The position numbers were made by a program, and so were the translations under genes. Below are positions 1 through 12,662 of a stretch of 64,000 nucleotides of DNA, piece after piece. Position 1 is the first letter of the stretch. Each line of letters starts with the position of its first letter. Source of the stretch: Galbula dea (Eukaryota > Chordata > Aves > Piciformes > Galbulidae); contig VWZX01001091.1 of the NCBI GenBank assembly GCA_013399015.1, positions 620,001 through 684,000 of the forward strand, read 5' to 3'. Under the pieces are notes generated by a model. It did not search any database. It had not been told where the DNA came from and saw only the letters and a program-made list of their open reading frames with translations.

Positions 1-2765
1 AAAATAGAGCCCCTGCCTTTTGAAATGTACACCACGCTCTGACCACGGAGAGGGGGAGAAATCTTATTCAGGCAGCTGCATTAATGTTTCCCCATTGTAG
101 AAGTGGTTTTGAATTCTGCTGCTAGTTTGGGATGTAACAATTTAGCATAAAATCAATTCATTGTTAACTCTATTGTGGTTGGATCTTACGGGCATGCAGC
201 ATTTCTACTTTTAGTTGCATTTAGTTTGTGATTGAAGTAAATCCTCTGGAGATACTTATGAAAGGCACACGGCTCACTTCAATTCTTCCACCAGAAAACA
301 TAGGCACTCTGGGTACTTCAAGCTGCCTCAACCTGTGCAAATTAAAAAGAAACAGAACATCAATCAACTTTTTGGTTTTTCAGTTTCAATTTGAGCAGGA
401 GCTGGGTACTTAATTCACCACCTTTCCAGCAACCTCCTTGGCTATGTCAGCAAGAATTCTACAGGGGAAGTTCGTAAGTTTACTGTTATGTTCCTTAGTA
501 GCCTTGCATTGAAATAACAGCAACTCACCAACTCTAATACTTTGGTTGTGTCTAATTTATCAGTAGATTTCCCAAAAAAAACATTTGGGTCTTGAATAGT
601 CAGTAAGCAAACCAAGTCCTCAAGATCCAACTGATGAAGCTTAGGCCAATTATATCACTAATAATCAATCAGCACAAAAATAGAAATAGAGGAAGAGAGA
701 AGACAAAAAACAGTTAGAGGGAGGAAGACATGGAAGTGTCAGCTACATTTTGGAGCAGTAAAAAGTGAATACATCAGAGACTAAGGAGGATTTTCAAGAA
801 CATTGAGGATTGGCTTAATTTGTCTCCACTGAGTTGGCTTCTACTAATAGTCTCAGGCATGGACATAGGTTAGTGCAAGGATTGTCAAGTCTGCCTTTTG
901 AGTATGTGCAGTTTGAAAGCAGCTCAATTGCATTCTCAGGCTAAGGATGAATCACAGAGCCAGAAGCAAAGCTCAGCATCCAGTCCAAAAGAGCAGCTGT
1001 AGCAGGAAGTGAGTTAGCAGGGAGGGCAGAAGCCAGTATTGCCAATCCCTCTGGCACGTGGTTTTGTACCCTCTATTCCTGCTTTTGCAGTGAAAAGTCA
1101 CAATCATGTCCTGCTGGTGAACTGCACCTACTGCTTCCCCTTCCACAGCTCTCCAAGATACAAGCCTGATGGCTGTCAGCCAATGGAGAGATCTAACATG
1201 TGGCTTATTGGGAGAGGAAAGTTGATTACCTTTGGTCAGTGTGCTCACCTGGCACATATCTCCATTAAGACAGACTTTTTGGAAGTGCCAGGAGGAACCT
1301 CATCTGACATCTCATCTGATCTGAAGGCCAGCAGCTAGAAAATACATAGTTTTACATGCGAGCTAAGCAAGTACAAACTGAGGGTCCTATTTTGTGTAAA
1401 GCAGAACTGTCCCCTAATCATTTAGCACCAGTACAGTACTTTTCTACCAAGCAAATTTTATCTTATCTCTTCTCAACCCATTCAAGTTAACACTCCAGCA
1501 ATAGCCCATTCTCCTTGAGTGTCCTTCAGAAACAGCACTGGAGAGCTACTGCTTTTTTATCAGAACATTTGTATAGCAGCTGAGAATGTATTGCATATCT
1601 GTCTTCAATAACAAAAAATACATGGGCTGCAGGTAAGCCTTCTGCTGCCATTCTCATCCACAATAGGATTACAGGGCAGTTCTTAAATACCTGTTTTGAG
1701 ACCCAAACTGAAAACAGAGGACTTCTTGAAACATTTTTTTGGGAGTTTGGACTCTCCTGGCTCTAGGCGATGAACAAAGACTTTCAGTTTTATAGAGAAC
1801 CTTTTCTCACTGCTGTAACCATTAACCTCTGACCACAGAGATGCAGAAAGAGTGATAAGTACTTACAACAGAAAATATTTTGATAGACAAGAGCACCATA
1901 GTCACTTCTACAGAGACTATCAAAAACTTAAGGGATAGAAAAAGGATCTTAAGATCAATTTGAAGAAAGGAAGCTCAGCTGAGGTCATCAAGCCAGCTTA
2001 AAACAGCACGACATTTACATTAGAAGGGCATTGAAAGAGACTGGCCAAAATCTATCAATTATTGTCATATCCGGTGTCCTTTTATTTCAACAGCCCAACT
2101 GCTCTAATAAGGTTTCATTATCATTTTGAAGAGTACAAGTTGTGATCACATACATAGAGACTGAGCTCTGGGAACTCTCAATCACGAGCACGTAGCCTAA
2201 GCCACAGCCACTAACTCAGTGGAAAATGGAACAGAGAAGAAACTAACAATTTATTCAGAAAACATCTTGGAGAGTTTGGACCTAAAGGGAGCTTCAAAGA
2301 GGCTGAACCATTTGCTTCAGTGCTGGTGGTAATCAGGCCTATTATGTTACACAGAAGAACTGCTGTCAGTGAAAGGCATGGCATAAGTACCTACAGCTTA
2401 TTCTTCACCGAGTCTATACAATTATCTATGGAAAAAGTTCAGATAGCTCAGTTCATATAAGTACACTAGTACAAATATTTATGTAAATTGTGCCTTTAAA
2501 ATCATCTCAGATGAAATTCAAGCCAGCATACTTCTGACATGTTTACCTAGTCCCAGTGAAAATGGCTGACCTTTACATCACTTTACATGGATAATGCAAA
2601 CTACAGTTAATGACATTTTAAGTTAAATGCTGCTTAATTTGGAATGGAGCAAGCCGTATTGTAGAAGTCATATATTTTAACTTCTCAGACTGGTGAAGCT
2701 CCAAACCCTGTTTTTTAGTAGAAAAAAGTGCAGTATTTTATGAAGTTTATCTATATAGTCTTAGG

Positions 2766-2791
2766 TACATGTGTATAGACTTACACATGTA
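2766..2791. repeat. Perfect 10-bp inverted repeat
   Basis: TACATGTGTA (2766-2775) is followed after six bases by its exact reverse complement TACACATGTA (2782-2791). It could extrude as a short hairpin and sits 40 bp before a TA-repeat palindrome. No function can be assigned. Confidence 0.8.
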
Positions 2792-2829
2792 TAGATAAAT
2801 ATAGAACTATTTTATTATATATAATACAG

Positions 2830-2890
2830 ACAGGTATTCTGTATTTTTTATATATATATATATAATATATATATGTATATATATACCTGT
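2830..2890. repeat. TA microsatellite flanked by inverted arms
   Basis: A run of alternating TA dinucleotides with a few interruptions lies between ACAGGTAT (2830-2837) and its reverse complement ATACCTGT (2883-2890). The whole block is close to self-complementary. Such AT-rich palindromes are prone to cruciform formation and length variation. Confidence 0.8.
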
Positions 2891-4660
2891 ATTCTGACAG
2901 GTAGTCAAAGTCTTTTGACCTGGTTACTTTGAGTTATGCAAGTCTAATGATCTTCTGCATATTGTGGAACTTAGAGGTTTGACTTCCTTTCTTGATATTT
3001 AAGCAAACCAAAGGACTCATTACACAGGGGGGAAAACCCATTGTCTCAGTTCCAAAATCCTGGGTTGAAAGCCTCCCCAAGACATTTCTATTCAAATTTT
3101 TTCTCATGTACTTTTTGTGTTTTCTGTAGTCCAGAAACAAGGATCACAACACAAGCCAAAAAAATCTGAAGGGAGCAGAGCAAAATTTGATTTCATCTCA
3201 GATGGGCTGCCCCCTCCAAAAAAACATAGAGAACACAGAAGGGCTGAGAGGCTGAGGTGGTCAAAGTGTCTGCCCCTTGGAAGGAAAAGCTAAAGTACTT
3301 CAGAGGTCTCAAAGCATCCACACAGCTCTACCAGGGGACAGAGACAAAGGAAGAGTTTTAAATTTGAGCTATCCTTTTAGTTTAAATACATTATTAGCAG
3401 TGGAGGTCACAGCTAAATGCATCAATAATCTAAACTTTATCTAGACATAACAAGACAAATTCTCTCAGCTTCATTTGCTGAAGGTTAGATGAGTTCACTG
3501 TGAAATACAAGAGTTTCCTGGAGGTCTCAATAAAGAACATTCACAAATTACCAGTTTTAAGAACTTAGGAACACAACAGAGACTGTCCCATTTCATCATA
3601 GAATGAAAATCATGCAACATTTAGCTGCAACTAAATCATTCAGACCTAAAAATCTATAACTGGCCTTTCCATATACATCTCTGCTCTTTATCTTGCCCCT
3701 ATCCTGCTGTGAAATGCACAATAATTGCTCAGCAGATGACTTTTGTTTTCTAAGAACATGACATGGCCATTATCAATGTGGCCTGGTATTAGTCTCTTTT
3801 CCTTTTCATCTTTATCAGACATCTATCTCTCCCTCAGAGGTCTTGTTTACATAAAACAGTGCACTCAGATGCGTGGTGCTTAATGAGTTTCTGTACAACC
3901 AGAACAGAGTGAGTAAAGTACACTACTCTTTCTAATTATGAATCATTTGAGCAGTTAAAGAGAAAACTTCAGCAAACAATGCCAGAAAGAGGCTCTCCAG
4001 TTCTTTTTATTGCTATAAAGAACAGCCATAAATTACAATTTTGGACAATGTTTCTTTGGCTCCAAGCAGAAGCAGTAGGAAGAGAAAAAAAACCCCAGCT
4101 GTGCTTGTATTTCATGCTCCCTGATTAGCGAGTGGTTCTATCCTGCATCTACAAGCTCTGTCATGGATGGTATAATGAAGTTGGTCAAACTCTGGTCTCA
4201 GGAAGTTTGGCTACACTGGGATCCTGAGAGCACTTCCCAGCTTCAGATTCACATTTTCTTTTGGATGACTCTCAAGTGCACATTGTCTATCCAACACCCC
4301 CTGCCTTCTGTCGAAAGAAAACCCAGGTGAGGGTGCAGCAATGGAGGCATGGTGTGCAGTGCTCTGGCCTGCAGCCCACCAGCACAACTTGCTGGCCTAA
4401 CAGACAAAGGAACACAGGCAACCCAGGGTATTTCAATAGCCTTTGGCATTTAACTGCACACTCTGAAAAATGAAGGTTTGATGTGAAAGCAAGATATGCT
4501 CACTCCATCATCCACACACCTACCAGCATAGGGAGAGATGTCACCTGGCTAACTGGCTCTCTAGCCTTAGCAAACAGCAGTTTCCACAAGCTTATATCAG
4601 AGGAGATGAGTTAGCTTCTAAATTTTGGCAGTCTGGTTATAGATGTTTATAAACAAACCT

Positions 4661-4865
4661 TCTCTGCTCAGAAGGTGGTGAGGCAATGGAACAGGTTGTC
4701 CAGAGAAGTTGTGGCTGCCACATCCATGGCAGTGTTCAAGGCCAGGTTGGATGTGGCCCTGGACAACCTGGTCTAGAGGGTAGCATCTTTACCATGGCAG
4801 GGGGGTTGGAGCTATGTGATCTTTAAGGTCTCTTCCAAGCTAAGCCATTCTGTGACTCTATGAAA
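4661..4865 (+). mobile_element. CR1 LINE 3' fragment
   Basis: This is the 3' end of a CR1 non-LTR retrotransposon in plus orientation, severely 5'-truncated. It starts in the part that encodes the end of ORF2, where the sense strand reads as the usual aggtggtgaggcaatggaacaggttg-type block. It continues through the short 3' untranslated region and ends in the family's octamer-like tail (attctgtgactctatga). Truncation to the last few hundred bases is typical of CR1. No open frame survives. Confidence 0.9.
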
Positions 4866-7800
4866 TGACTGAGTTCTTCCCATAAGTAAGGCAAACAATC
4901 ACAGTGGGTGTTACTGCTGATTCCCTTGGGTCAACTCTGCATAGTACAACTGCAGGCTGTCTTGTGCAATCTCCCACAAAGTCCCAGCAAAAAAAAAAAC
5001 ATGAGAGGTTGGAGAGGCAGAAACAAGCTTCCATAGCATACACTCTTCAAGACTATTCTGGGCCATCACACTAAAAACAAAGCATCACCTTTCCACAAGA
5101 GCTTCAGGAGCAGTAGGACAACAGAGGGCTTGAAGTTGCTTCAAGCCACTTTTGTCCCCCTCCAACCTCCTTTCCCTTTACTTACCCCTAGTTTGCATCT
5201 CCCAGGAGAAGAAAGCCTGACTCTGTGGGATCTCTAATGGAGACCAACACTACCAAGGTAGCATTTTTTGTATATTTTGCAATACAGTAAAATGAATGTG
5301 ACAGATTAGCCAAAATTGGCACCCTCAGCCCAGAAGCCCAAACTGGATTTAACAGTGAATAAGAATAGTGATCTCATCCAGTAAATAATGGAAAGCCAAC
5401 TTGCCTGAACCAGAAAAATCATTTCAGAGTATTATGCTGATACTTACTGGGGTAACTGAAAACTCCCTTTGCAAGTCAGAAATGAACTTTGTTTATCATC
5501 AAAATAAAGTGGGAACATTCTCACATTTTTAGTTTTTAGATGATGCTTAGGGATGTTCCTAATGGGAACATCCTAGGGGATGTTCCTAGGGATGAGGAAG
5601 ATAGTCCTTCCTCCAGCAGAATGTCTTGTTAAAATTGAAGCTTTGGCTAGATGTGAGAACAAGACAGATAAACTGTCATATGTTCCCATTTAACTTGTGG
5701 AATATTATATTACCCTTGTTAGGAGGTCAGATTGCTGGGAATGTTGTAGGTCATGCTGTGTGTAAAGCACTTTGGAGTAAGGACATTATAAGACATGAGA
5801 ATAAATAATGGTCAATAGCAGAGAAAGTTAACCCAATCATCTGCTAGGCAAATAGAATGCTCAATGCTTTAGGAAATCTCTTTGGTTCTGCTTATGGGTG
5901 TAATTTGGCCAGGACATTGTTGATTCTAGGCTGGATAGACATCTATTAATGTTATTTTGATTTATTTCTATACACATCATCTTTTACAGATTAAAAAGGT
6001 CATTTTTAATATTAAACAATATCCAAGTTATGTCCCTGGCTGAAAACTGATGCTTTGCAAGCATGCAGGATTACAAGACATGACACATTGTTGATAAAAT
6101 AGAAACTTATACATAAAGAGAATTCCAGATAATCACAAACCAGCATTCCAACTGAACTGTGTGCATTTAAAAGACTGGTCTTGCCTTGTACCTAGGTGTG
6201 TCAGTACAGTGCAGATATTGGTATGTTCAGTATTCTGAGTGAGGAACATATAACTGACAGTTTCTTCAAGAAATAGAAACTTGGAGCTCTCAAGAACTTC
6301 TGTCTAGAAGTATGGGAGAACAGAAGTGTGTAGTTGCTACAGAAAGTCTGAGCTGATGTGCAGAACATGGTAAAAAAGAAGTCAAGCAACAAAGGGTTCA
6401 GAAAAAAATTCTTTCAAACTCAGAAGATTTTCAGAAACCCAAAATAGAAGAGAAAACAAGTAACAGTAAACAACAAAAACAGTCCTTCTTTCTTCAATCT
6501 ACAAAAAGACTTCTTCTGTATATAGGTTGATGTTTATAGAGTAGGGGGAGGCAGAGTCTTTTTTTCTTTAGCTCATGGTTGAATTCAAGAGCAACTAGAA
6601 GAGAAAACCCAAGTGTGCTGGGTGCCTCCCGTGTTCATCTTAGATTCAAATGCTCCTGAGTAGTTACTACTCCATTTCAGTGCAGAAAAGAAATCCCAGG
6701 CTTTCTAGTCAAATAGGATATTTATTTCTGCAGCACACAGTCTGATTACTATGGATCTGCTCCCAAAGGCTTCATGCAACCCCTTCCTTAAGACTGTTTC
6801 CTACAGCTCCATAATCCACAGCGCTGTTCCACATGGTAACAGGCTAATCACTGCCCTACTTTTAAGAATGCAGAAGTTTTTGACATGCTGCATAATGGTA
6901 CTTCCCAAACAGCCCATAAACCTGTCCAGCAAATTCCTCCTCCATTTCCTTGCTTGGTGTTATCTCCCTCAGTATCTTGCCTTGTAGAGTTCAATTTAGA
7001 TTGCAATGTCTTTGGGCCAGAGGCCATGTGAATCACCTACGGCTCCACACAAATAACAATAGCAGAATCTGACTTTGGAGCCATAAAACACTTCCCAGAC
7101 TAAGCCCCAGAAAAAGTCTCAAACTTCTAGGCATTCCTGGATGGATAACTGAAAGGCAGTACTCCACAGGCTATCAGAGAAGTGAGAATAAAAGGTGAAG
7201 GAAAAGGGAAGTTTTTCAGAGCCTTCCTGAATGTTTTTTGCTACGTTGCACAATTAAGTCTTCAAGCTATACTTTTAGGTTCTTGATCATATGGGTGTAT
7301 ATCAGTGACTCAGTCCCCAACTTCTTTTTGAAACTCAAACTAAGACCCAACTCTGTTGAAGATAATTTTATGCTGTCACACTTGGGAGGTTTTGCATCTA
7401 AGTCCCAAAAGGGTTGACACCATGAACTCTGCCATCAAAACTACTAGTCTTCATTCACTAAACTTGGCACCTCTTATCACAGTTTCCTTTCTTCACATCA
7501 TTAGGCTCTATAGGAGGTCTATATTTATCTGATAAAATTATAATCACATTAAAAGAAGTGTAAAAATATCAAAATTTCATGAGTGTCTTCAAAAATCTGT
7601 GGCAGAGAAAAAGCAGCTTGGAGCAAGGAACATGTAATCCAAGGATACAAAAGTGTTGAGATCCTAAAAAGGAGGAAGGAAATTACTTCTCCTGCCACAT
7701 GACCTTGTAATACCCACTGCCCAATCACACAAAATAAGGTAAACAGGAAGAGAAAAAGGAGCTCATCTTGACTATCCTTATTTTAGTGCTGTCATTGGGT

Positions 7801-10190
7801 GATAAATCAGCTGACTGAACAGAGACAGTGAAACATTTGACTGGATGAAAAAATATATTCTGGGGCATCCAGGCACCTCTTTTATCCATAAGGCAAGAAA
7901 AACTTGCTCTAGGAACTCCAGAGTGCATGAGAGCAATAGAATAAATTACCAAAGCTCATTTTCAGACAGACTTTTGGACTCTGTGCATCAACTTTTCCCT
8001 TTTTATCAGCTTTATCCAAAAAGTTTCCCTGGCACGAAACAAAGGTGGCATTCAGGGACCTCCCTGGTCCAGGTCAGTATGTGATTGCATACAGTTGTGG
8101 CATGAACCAAAGGCCACTAATCCTATTGTGGATTAGCTGTTGTATCATCTCCACTGAACTTCTAATCAAGACTTTGCTACCTGTGAATAAAATTTAAGAA
8201 TGAGTTTAGGAGTCCCACACCTAGCTTTTTTCTCCCCCTTTTCAGCCACAGTAACAGAGTCAGCCACTCACACCCCAAGTATGAGTCACTGTACATGTAC
8301 AACCATTGTTTTAAGCTGTCTTAGGGCCTTAAATTACAAAGCCCAGACTTGGCTCTGAACTTTCTTCCCCCAAGACCATAGCTGTTCAGATGTGGAGTTT
8401 AATTTGGGTTGAAACCTAAGTGAGAGAGTTCAGTCCTAGTACACCACAAAGGCCTTTTGTTGCCATGGGGAGAATCTCACCCTTCAGACCATAATAAGCA
8501 GAGAATTAGGAGAAGAAAACAGAGGTTAGCAAGGCCAAATGCCCCTTATTTTGCCTTGGGGGTTGTACATGTGTAAACTCTTCAGTCCTCACCATTTGCT
8601 GGACTGCATCAGGATGAGAGTCCAGTTGCCTGTTACTTTTTACTGGCATGCCAGACAAGCACTGGAGACTAATGGAATGGAATGAGAAGGTGGATGGGGT
8701 CCCTTACATCCTTCTGCTAGAGCACAAGCAGCATTTTTAATAAGGTGTCCTTTAGGCTCCCCCTTTATTTCTAGGGCAGTTCTGCTTTCCTTAGATCCCA
8801 CATAAAACACTTTTCATCAAAATGCAGTTAGGTTTATCAGCACATGCTGTATAAATACAAATCATATACTCTTTGTATAATAGGGCACCCAACTCCTAAA
8901 TTCCTTGCTGCAAGATGAAAGTTACCTACTCACCCCAAACACATTCCAGTAGTCCAATATAAAAAGTGCTCTTATTACTACTGAGGTATGCAATAGTACC
9001 TTAGTAATGTGTTATATGCTTGGGCTCTCCAGTTTGAGACAACTGACAAATATGGATGCACAGATTTTCCTTCTTAGCATTTTGAAGTTACCATGGATAT
9101 CTAGGTCATACAATAATGCCCCTTAAAGACAAACAGTGGCCACAGAGTGTATCTCTGATACCAGCCCCATAGAAAGGGATGCATGTGAATGGGGCTCAAA
9201 GAAGTGAGCTTTGACATTCAGTTCCACAACTCCTGCAAGTAACTGAAATTTTGATCTGCTCTGAAGAGCTGATACAGTGCCTGGCTCTCTCTTTATTGTA
9301 AGAGTCTGGGAATTTCCTGCAAAGCATGTAATATGCTTGAGGCCTCAAGTTTTTTTACATTTATCAAAAAAAAAGGGTGTATTATTTGGCATTTTTCCAT
9401 GGTGACTTAATTCAAGGGTTATGAAGAAAATGGAAATGGAAAACACCTTTCAGTTACAAAATGCCACTTATGCTCTCTGAATCTTGATAGTTTGAACCAC
9501 AATAAGCACCATAAGAACCCAAATAAAACCCCAAAGATATTCATAGCAGTTAACTCTAAGCATCAGTAAAGCTAAGCACAGCAGAGGCCTTTAGTTCAGT
9601 AGCCAATACAAGGGAGCCAGAGCGAGGGATAAGGGGGTTTGTCCTCATACTACAACCCTCAGAGGAGTAACATCACTGCATCTTGTCTCAGCTTCCTCAT
9701 CACAGACAGATGAAACATACCTGCCCCATTGTCAAAACTGAGGCAGAATATAACAGTGCTGAAAGCTTGTTTTATCTCAAGTCCTGTATTTAAAGTTTAT
9801 TATTGCCTTTTCTGGAGTTACAGGAAAAGCAACTCCAGCCTTTTCTGGAATTATAGCTTTGTAAATGTCCTCCTTTGCTTAAAAATGGTTTCAATCTTCT
9901 TTCATTATAAGGTGTGATGCCATGAGCCTTAGGTTTTCAGGAAGGCAACAGAGAAGTGGTGACATTATCTGTAAACCAATCTGATTTAAGAACTTGCCTT
10001 GCTTTGAACACAGATCTTTGAACAGCATATCCAGGAAGAATAGTTTTGAGATCTTCAAATGAAACACTCTAGAACCAAGTCTTCTAGTTACTTTTTATTT
10101 TGTCTGTTTGTGATTTCTTTGTGCTAAACTTGATATCTGCAAGTACAAAGAGGGGCAGCAACTGAGTGTTTGGCTTTTTTTCTCCTTCCA
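4866..10190. other. Unique non-coding DNA, no gene seen
   Basis: No coding region is supported; the longest open frames are about 60-80 codons, are scattered over all frames and match nothing recognisable. The segment includes the alternating 9-mer block at 5551. Around 5757-5810 a stretch reading gtaaagcactttgga and ending in an AATAAA-type signal faintly recalls the tail of an old SINE, but is too decayed to call. Confidence 0.65.
5551..5586. repeat. Triple alternating 9-mer (two overlapping palindromes)
   Basis: GGATGTTCC occurs at 5551-5559, its exact reverse complement GGAACATCC at 5565-5573, and GGATGTTCC again at 5578-5586. The three units form two overlapping inverted repeats with short spacers. 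Each unit contains TGTTCC or GGAACA, which resembles a steroid-receptor half-site, but the spacing is not the standard 3 bp of a glucocorticoid response element. A chance or slippage origin is equally possible. Confidence 0.7.
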
Positions 10191-10194
10191 TCAT

Positions 10195-10635
10195 TGTCCT
10201 GCTTTTGCTGGGATAGAATTGTTAAGTCAGCTATGGTCTGCAGACTGTTAGCTGTCTCAAGTCAGCCGTGGCAGCTCACCCAAATTGTCTCAGCTGTATT
10301 CCATACCATAAATATCACACTTGGTATGTGAAGGGGAAAATTTGCTGAGGGTGGGGGCTCCTCTTGCTTGTCCCTGTCCCTGCAGGTGCTCACTTAGTCT
10401 TCTGCTCCTGAAGGCTGCTTTCCTGTTCAGTGACCACCATATATTTCCTCTGAACTGAGTCTAACTTTGTATTCTTTATATCAGCATTGATATTATTTTT
10501 GCTGTTTCATTAAATCTGGTTTTATTTCAACCTGTGAGTTTCCTCTCCTTTTCCCAATCCTCCTTCTCAGCTGGGGTCATCAAGTGAAAAACCAACTGCT
10601 ATTGTTTAGCTGCAGATGCAGGTTAAACATAGACC
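10195..10635 (+). mobile_element. Decayed solo LTR, avian ERVL-like
   Basis: The stretch has the order of landmarks found in common avian endogenous retrovirus LTRs of ERVL type. It begins near ttttgctgggatagaatt, has a tattccataccata block near 10298, then a TATT-rich stretch, and then an ATTAAA polyadenylation signal (about 10510) followed by the tttatttcaacctgtgag and pyrimidine-rich U5-like part. It ends around the ggttaaac motif at about 10621-10628. The orientation is plus. No gag, pol or env sequence lies on either side, so it is a solo LTR or a remnant. Many substitutions and the loss of CpGs indicate age. The left end is uncertain by tens of bases. Confidence 0.6.
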
Positions 10636-10639
10636 ATCA

Positions 10640-11201
10640 TGCAAGCCAGGAAGCTGTTTGCCTTCTTGAAGTGACAGAAATAGTGTGGCTAGCAGGACTA
10701 GGGAGGCAGTTATCTCCCTGTACTTGGCACTGGTGAGGTTGCATCTTGAGTATTCTGCTCTGTTTCGGACACCTCACTACAGGAAGGATATTGAGGTACT
10801 AGAGAGTGTCCAGAGAAGTGCAATGAAACTGCTGAAGGCTCTAGAACACAAGTGTTATGGGGAGCAGCTGATGGAACTGGGGTTTAGTCTGGAGAAGAGG
10901 AGGCCTGGGGGGACCTTCTTGCTCTCTACAACTACCTGAAAGAAGTAGGACAAGAGGAAACAGCCTCAAGTTGCCCCAGGGGAGGTTTAGATATTAGGAA
11001 AAATTTCTTCCCCCCCCAAAAGGGTTGTCAGGCCCTGGAACAGGCCACCCAGAAGTGAAGTCACCATCTCATCTTGTAGGTATTTAAAAGATGTGTAGCT
11101 ATTGTGCTGAAGGACATGGGTTAGTGGTAGACTTGGCAGTGCTGGATTAATGGTTGGACTCAAATCTCTTTTCCAACCTAAATGATTCTATGACTCTAAA
11201 C
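10640..11201 (+). mobile_element. CR1 LINE fragment with ORF2 tail
   Basis: This is a plus-strand CR1 copy carrying the C-terminal part of ORF2 and the 3' end. Between 10685 and 10939 the frame is open and reads as the conserved tail that follows the reverse transcriptase domain, including LVRLHLEYSALF, a VQRSAMKLLKALEH block and LGFSLEKRRPGG. Downstream the frame is broken, with a C homopolymer near 11014. The copy ends at aatgattctatgactcta. It directly abuts the decayed LTR on its left. It forms a long inverted pair with the CR1 copy at 12070-12662, to which it is roughly 85-90% similar by eye. Confidence 0.9.
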
Positions 11202-12069
11202 AGACTCCATAGATATGGAGGCTTTGTCTTCATTAGCAACTTCAAGAGAAGTCTTGGTCCCAGCCTCATTTCATGTTTTAACAGGCCTGAACATTGCTAA
11301 TCCAAATCTTCTGCTACCAGAATAACCTCAAGAAAGCCTCCAGCTTGGTACAGAGTCACCTGTCCATAGTCAGACCAAATACAAAAGACACTGTCCCTGA
11401 AGCATTTCAAAGCCCCATTTCCCTCACCTTTAATTCTATAAGCAGGGGAAGGTAATTTCTCTCCTTCAGAGAGGCAACTTTTCCTAGACCACCAGAACAA
11501 ATTGCTTTTGGTCTTTGTAGCAAGCTGGGGTTGAAATTGGGATATTTCACAGTACTCTATGAATATGAACAATATAAAGAGGAATTGGTGTCCCTCTGCA
11601 GTGATGACAGCATATAGCTATTGGTGAAGCAAACCCAAAAGACAGGGAGACACTAAATGTGGTGTGTGAATGCTTCTGGGACCTGTTTGTCTGTTCTTTC
11701 AAATTCAGCCTTGTTCTTTGTGCTGCTGGTCACTTCGTGCTCAGAATCACTGCTTGCATGGACATAAAGTAACACTAATTGAACCAGCCACTTCTATTTG
11801 GAAGAGGTTTTGGCTTGCTTCTTTGAAAACATATCTCTGCCCTCTAGAGAATAGAGTGGTCCCATAACAATCTTTCACCATGGAGACCCTGAACCCTCTT
11901 GCCTCTTCCCACTTTATTTCTCAGATGGGGAGTTCCTGGGAAGGATGGCAAAGTCTGCTAGAACCAGATACTTGGTCTGGTGTAACTTTCACAGAAATAT
12001 CCGTGCTTGAAACATTAAGCTATGGTCAACAGTTGTGTCATGAGATACACCTAGTGCCAGCAGGGCAGT
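11202..12069. other. Spacer between two inverted CR1 copies, no gene seen
   Basis: About 870 bp of non-coding DNA separates the two tail-to-tail CR1 elements. A 107-codon open frame (from 11880) runs from the spacer into the antisense of the next CR1 and is not a gene. No other repeat or motif was recognised. Confidence 0.6.
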
Positions 12070-12662
12070 CATGGAATCAGAATGGTTGGCAAAGACTTCT
12101 GAGATCAGAGTCTCACTGTCCAAGTAACATTACCATGCTTACCACTGAACCATGTCCCCAAGCACCACATCTGCAATTATTTGAACTCTTCCAGGGATGG
12201 TGATTCCACCACCTCCCTGGGCAGCCTGGGCCAATGCCTGAGAACCCTCTCAGTGAAGGAATTCTTCCTAATATCTAATCTGAACCTCCTCTGGTGCAAC
12301 TTGAAGCCATTTCCTCTTGTCCTAGCACTCATTACCTAGGAGAAGAAACCAAATCTCACCTTGCCACAACACTCTTTCAGGTAGTTGTAGGGAGTGAGAA
12401 GGTTACCCCAAGCCTCCTCTTCTCCAGACTAAACAACCCCAGTTCCCTCAGCCACTCCTCATAACACCTGTGCTCTAGAGCCTTCACCAATTTCTTTGCC
12501 CTTCTCTGGACACACTCCAGTGCCTCAATGTCCTTCTTGTAGTGAGGTGCTCAAAACAGAGCAGAATACTCAAGGTGCAGCATCACCAGTGCCAAATACA
12601 GGGCAGTCCTGCTAGCCACACTATTCCTGCTACAAGCCAGGATATTGTTGGCTTTCCTGTCA
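12070..12662 (-). mobile_element. CR1 LINE fragment with ORF2 tail
   Basis: This is a minus-strand CR1, with its 3' end at 12070 (tggaatcagaatggttgg on the plus strand) and its 5' truncation near 12662. Read on the minus strand it contains the ORF2 tail region found in the copy at 10640, in the same order and over nearly the same extent, but several stops and small indels break the frame. The two copies face each other with their 3' ends inward. They could fold into a long double-stranded stem if transcribed together. Confidence 0.9.

Larger units (their letters stand above)
1..4660. other. Unique non-coding DNA, no gene seen
   Basis: No open frame here exceeds about 100 codons, and none resembles a known protein or shows conserved motifs. 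CpG is rare, as is usual for bird intergenic or intronic DNA. No mobile element is recognisable before the CR1 tail at 4661. The only structure seen is the AT-rich palindromic tract between 2766 and 2890, listed separately. Confidence 0.7.

Noticed and set aside
5757..5812. Possible tail of an old SINE (gtaaagcactttgga followed by AATAAA)
   Set aside because: Similarity is limited to a few words, with no tRNA-like head or clear ends.
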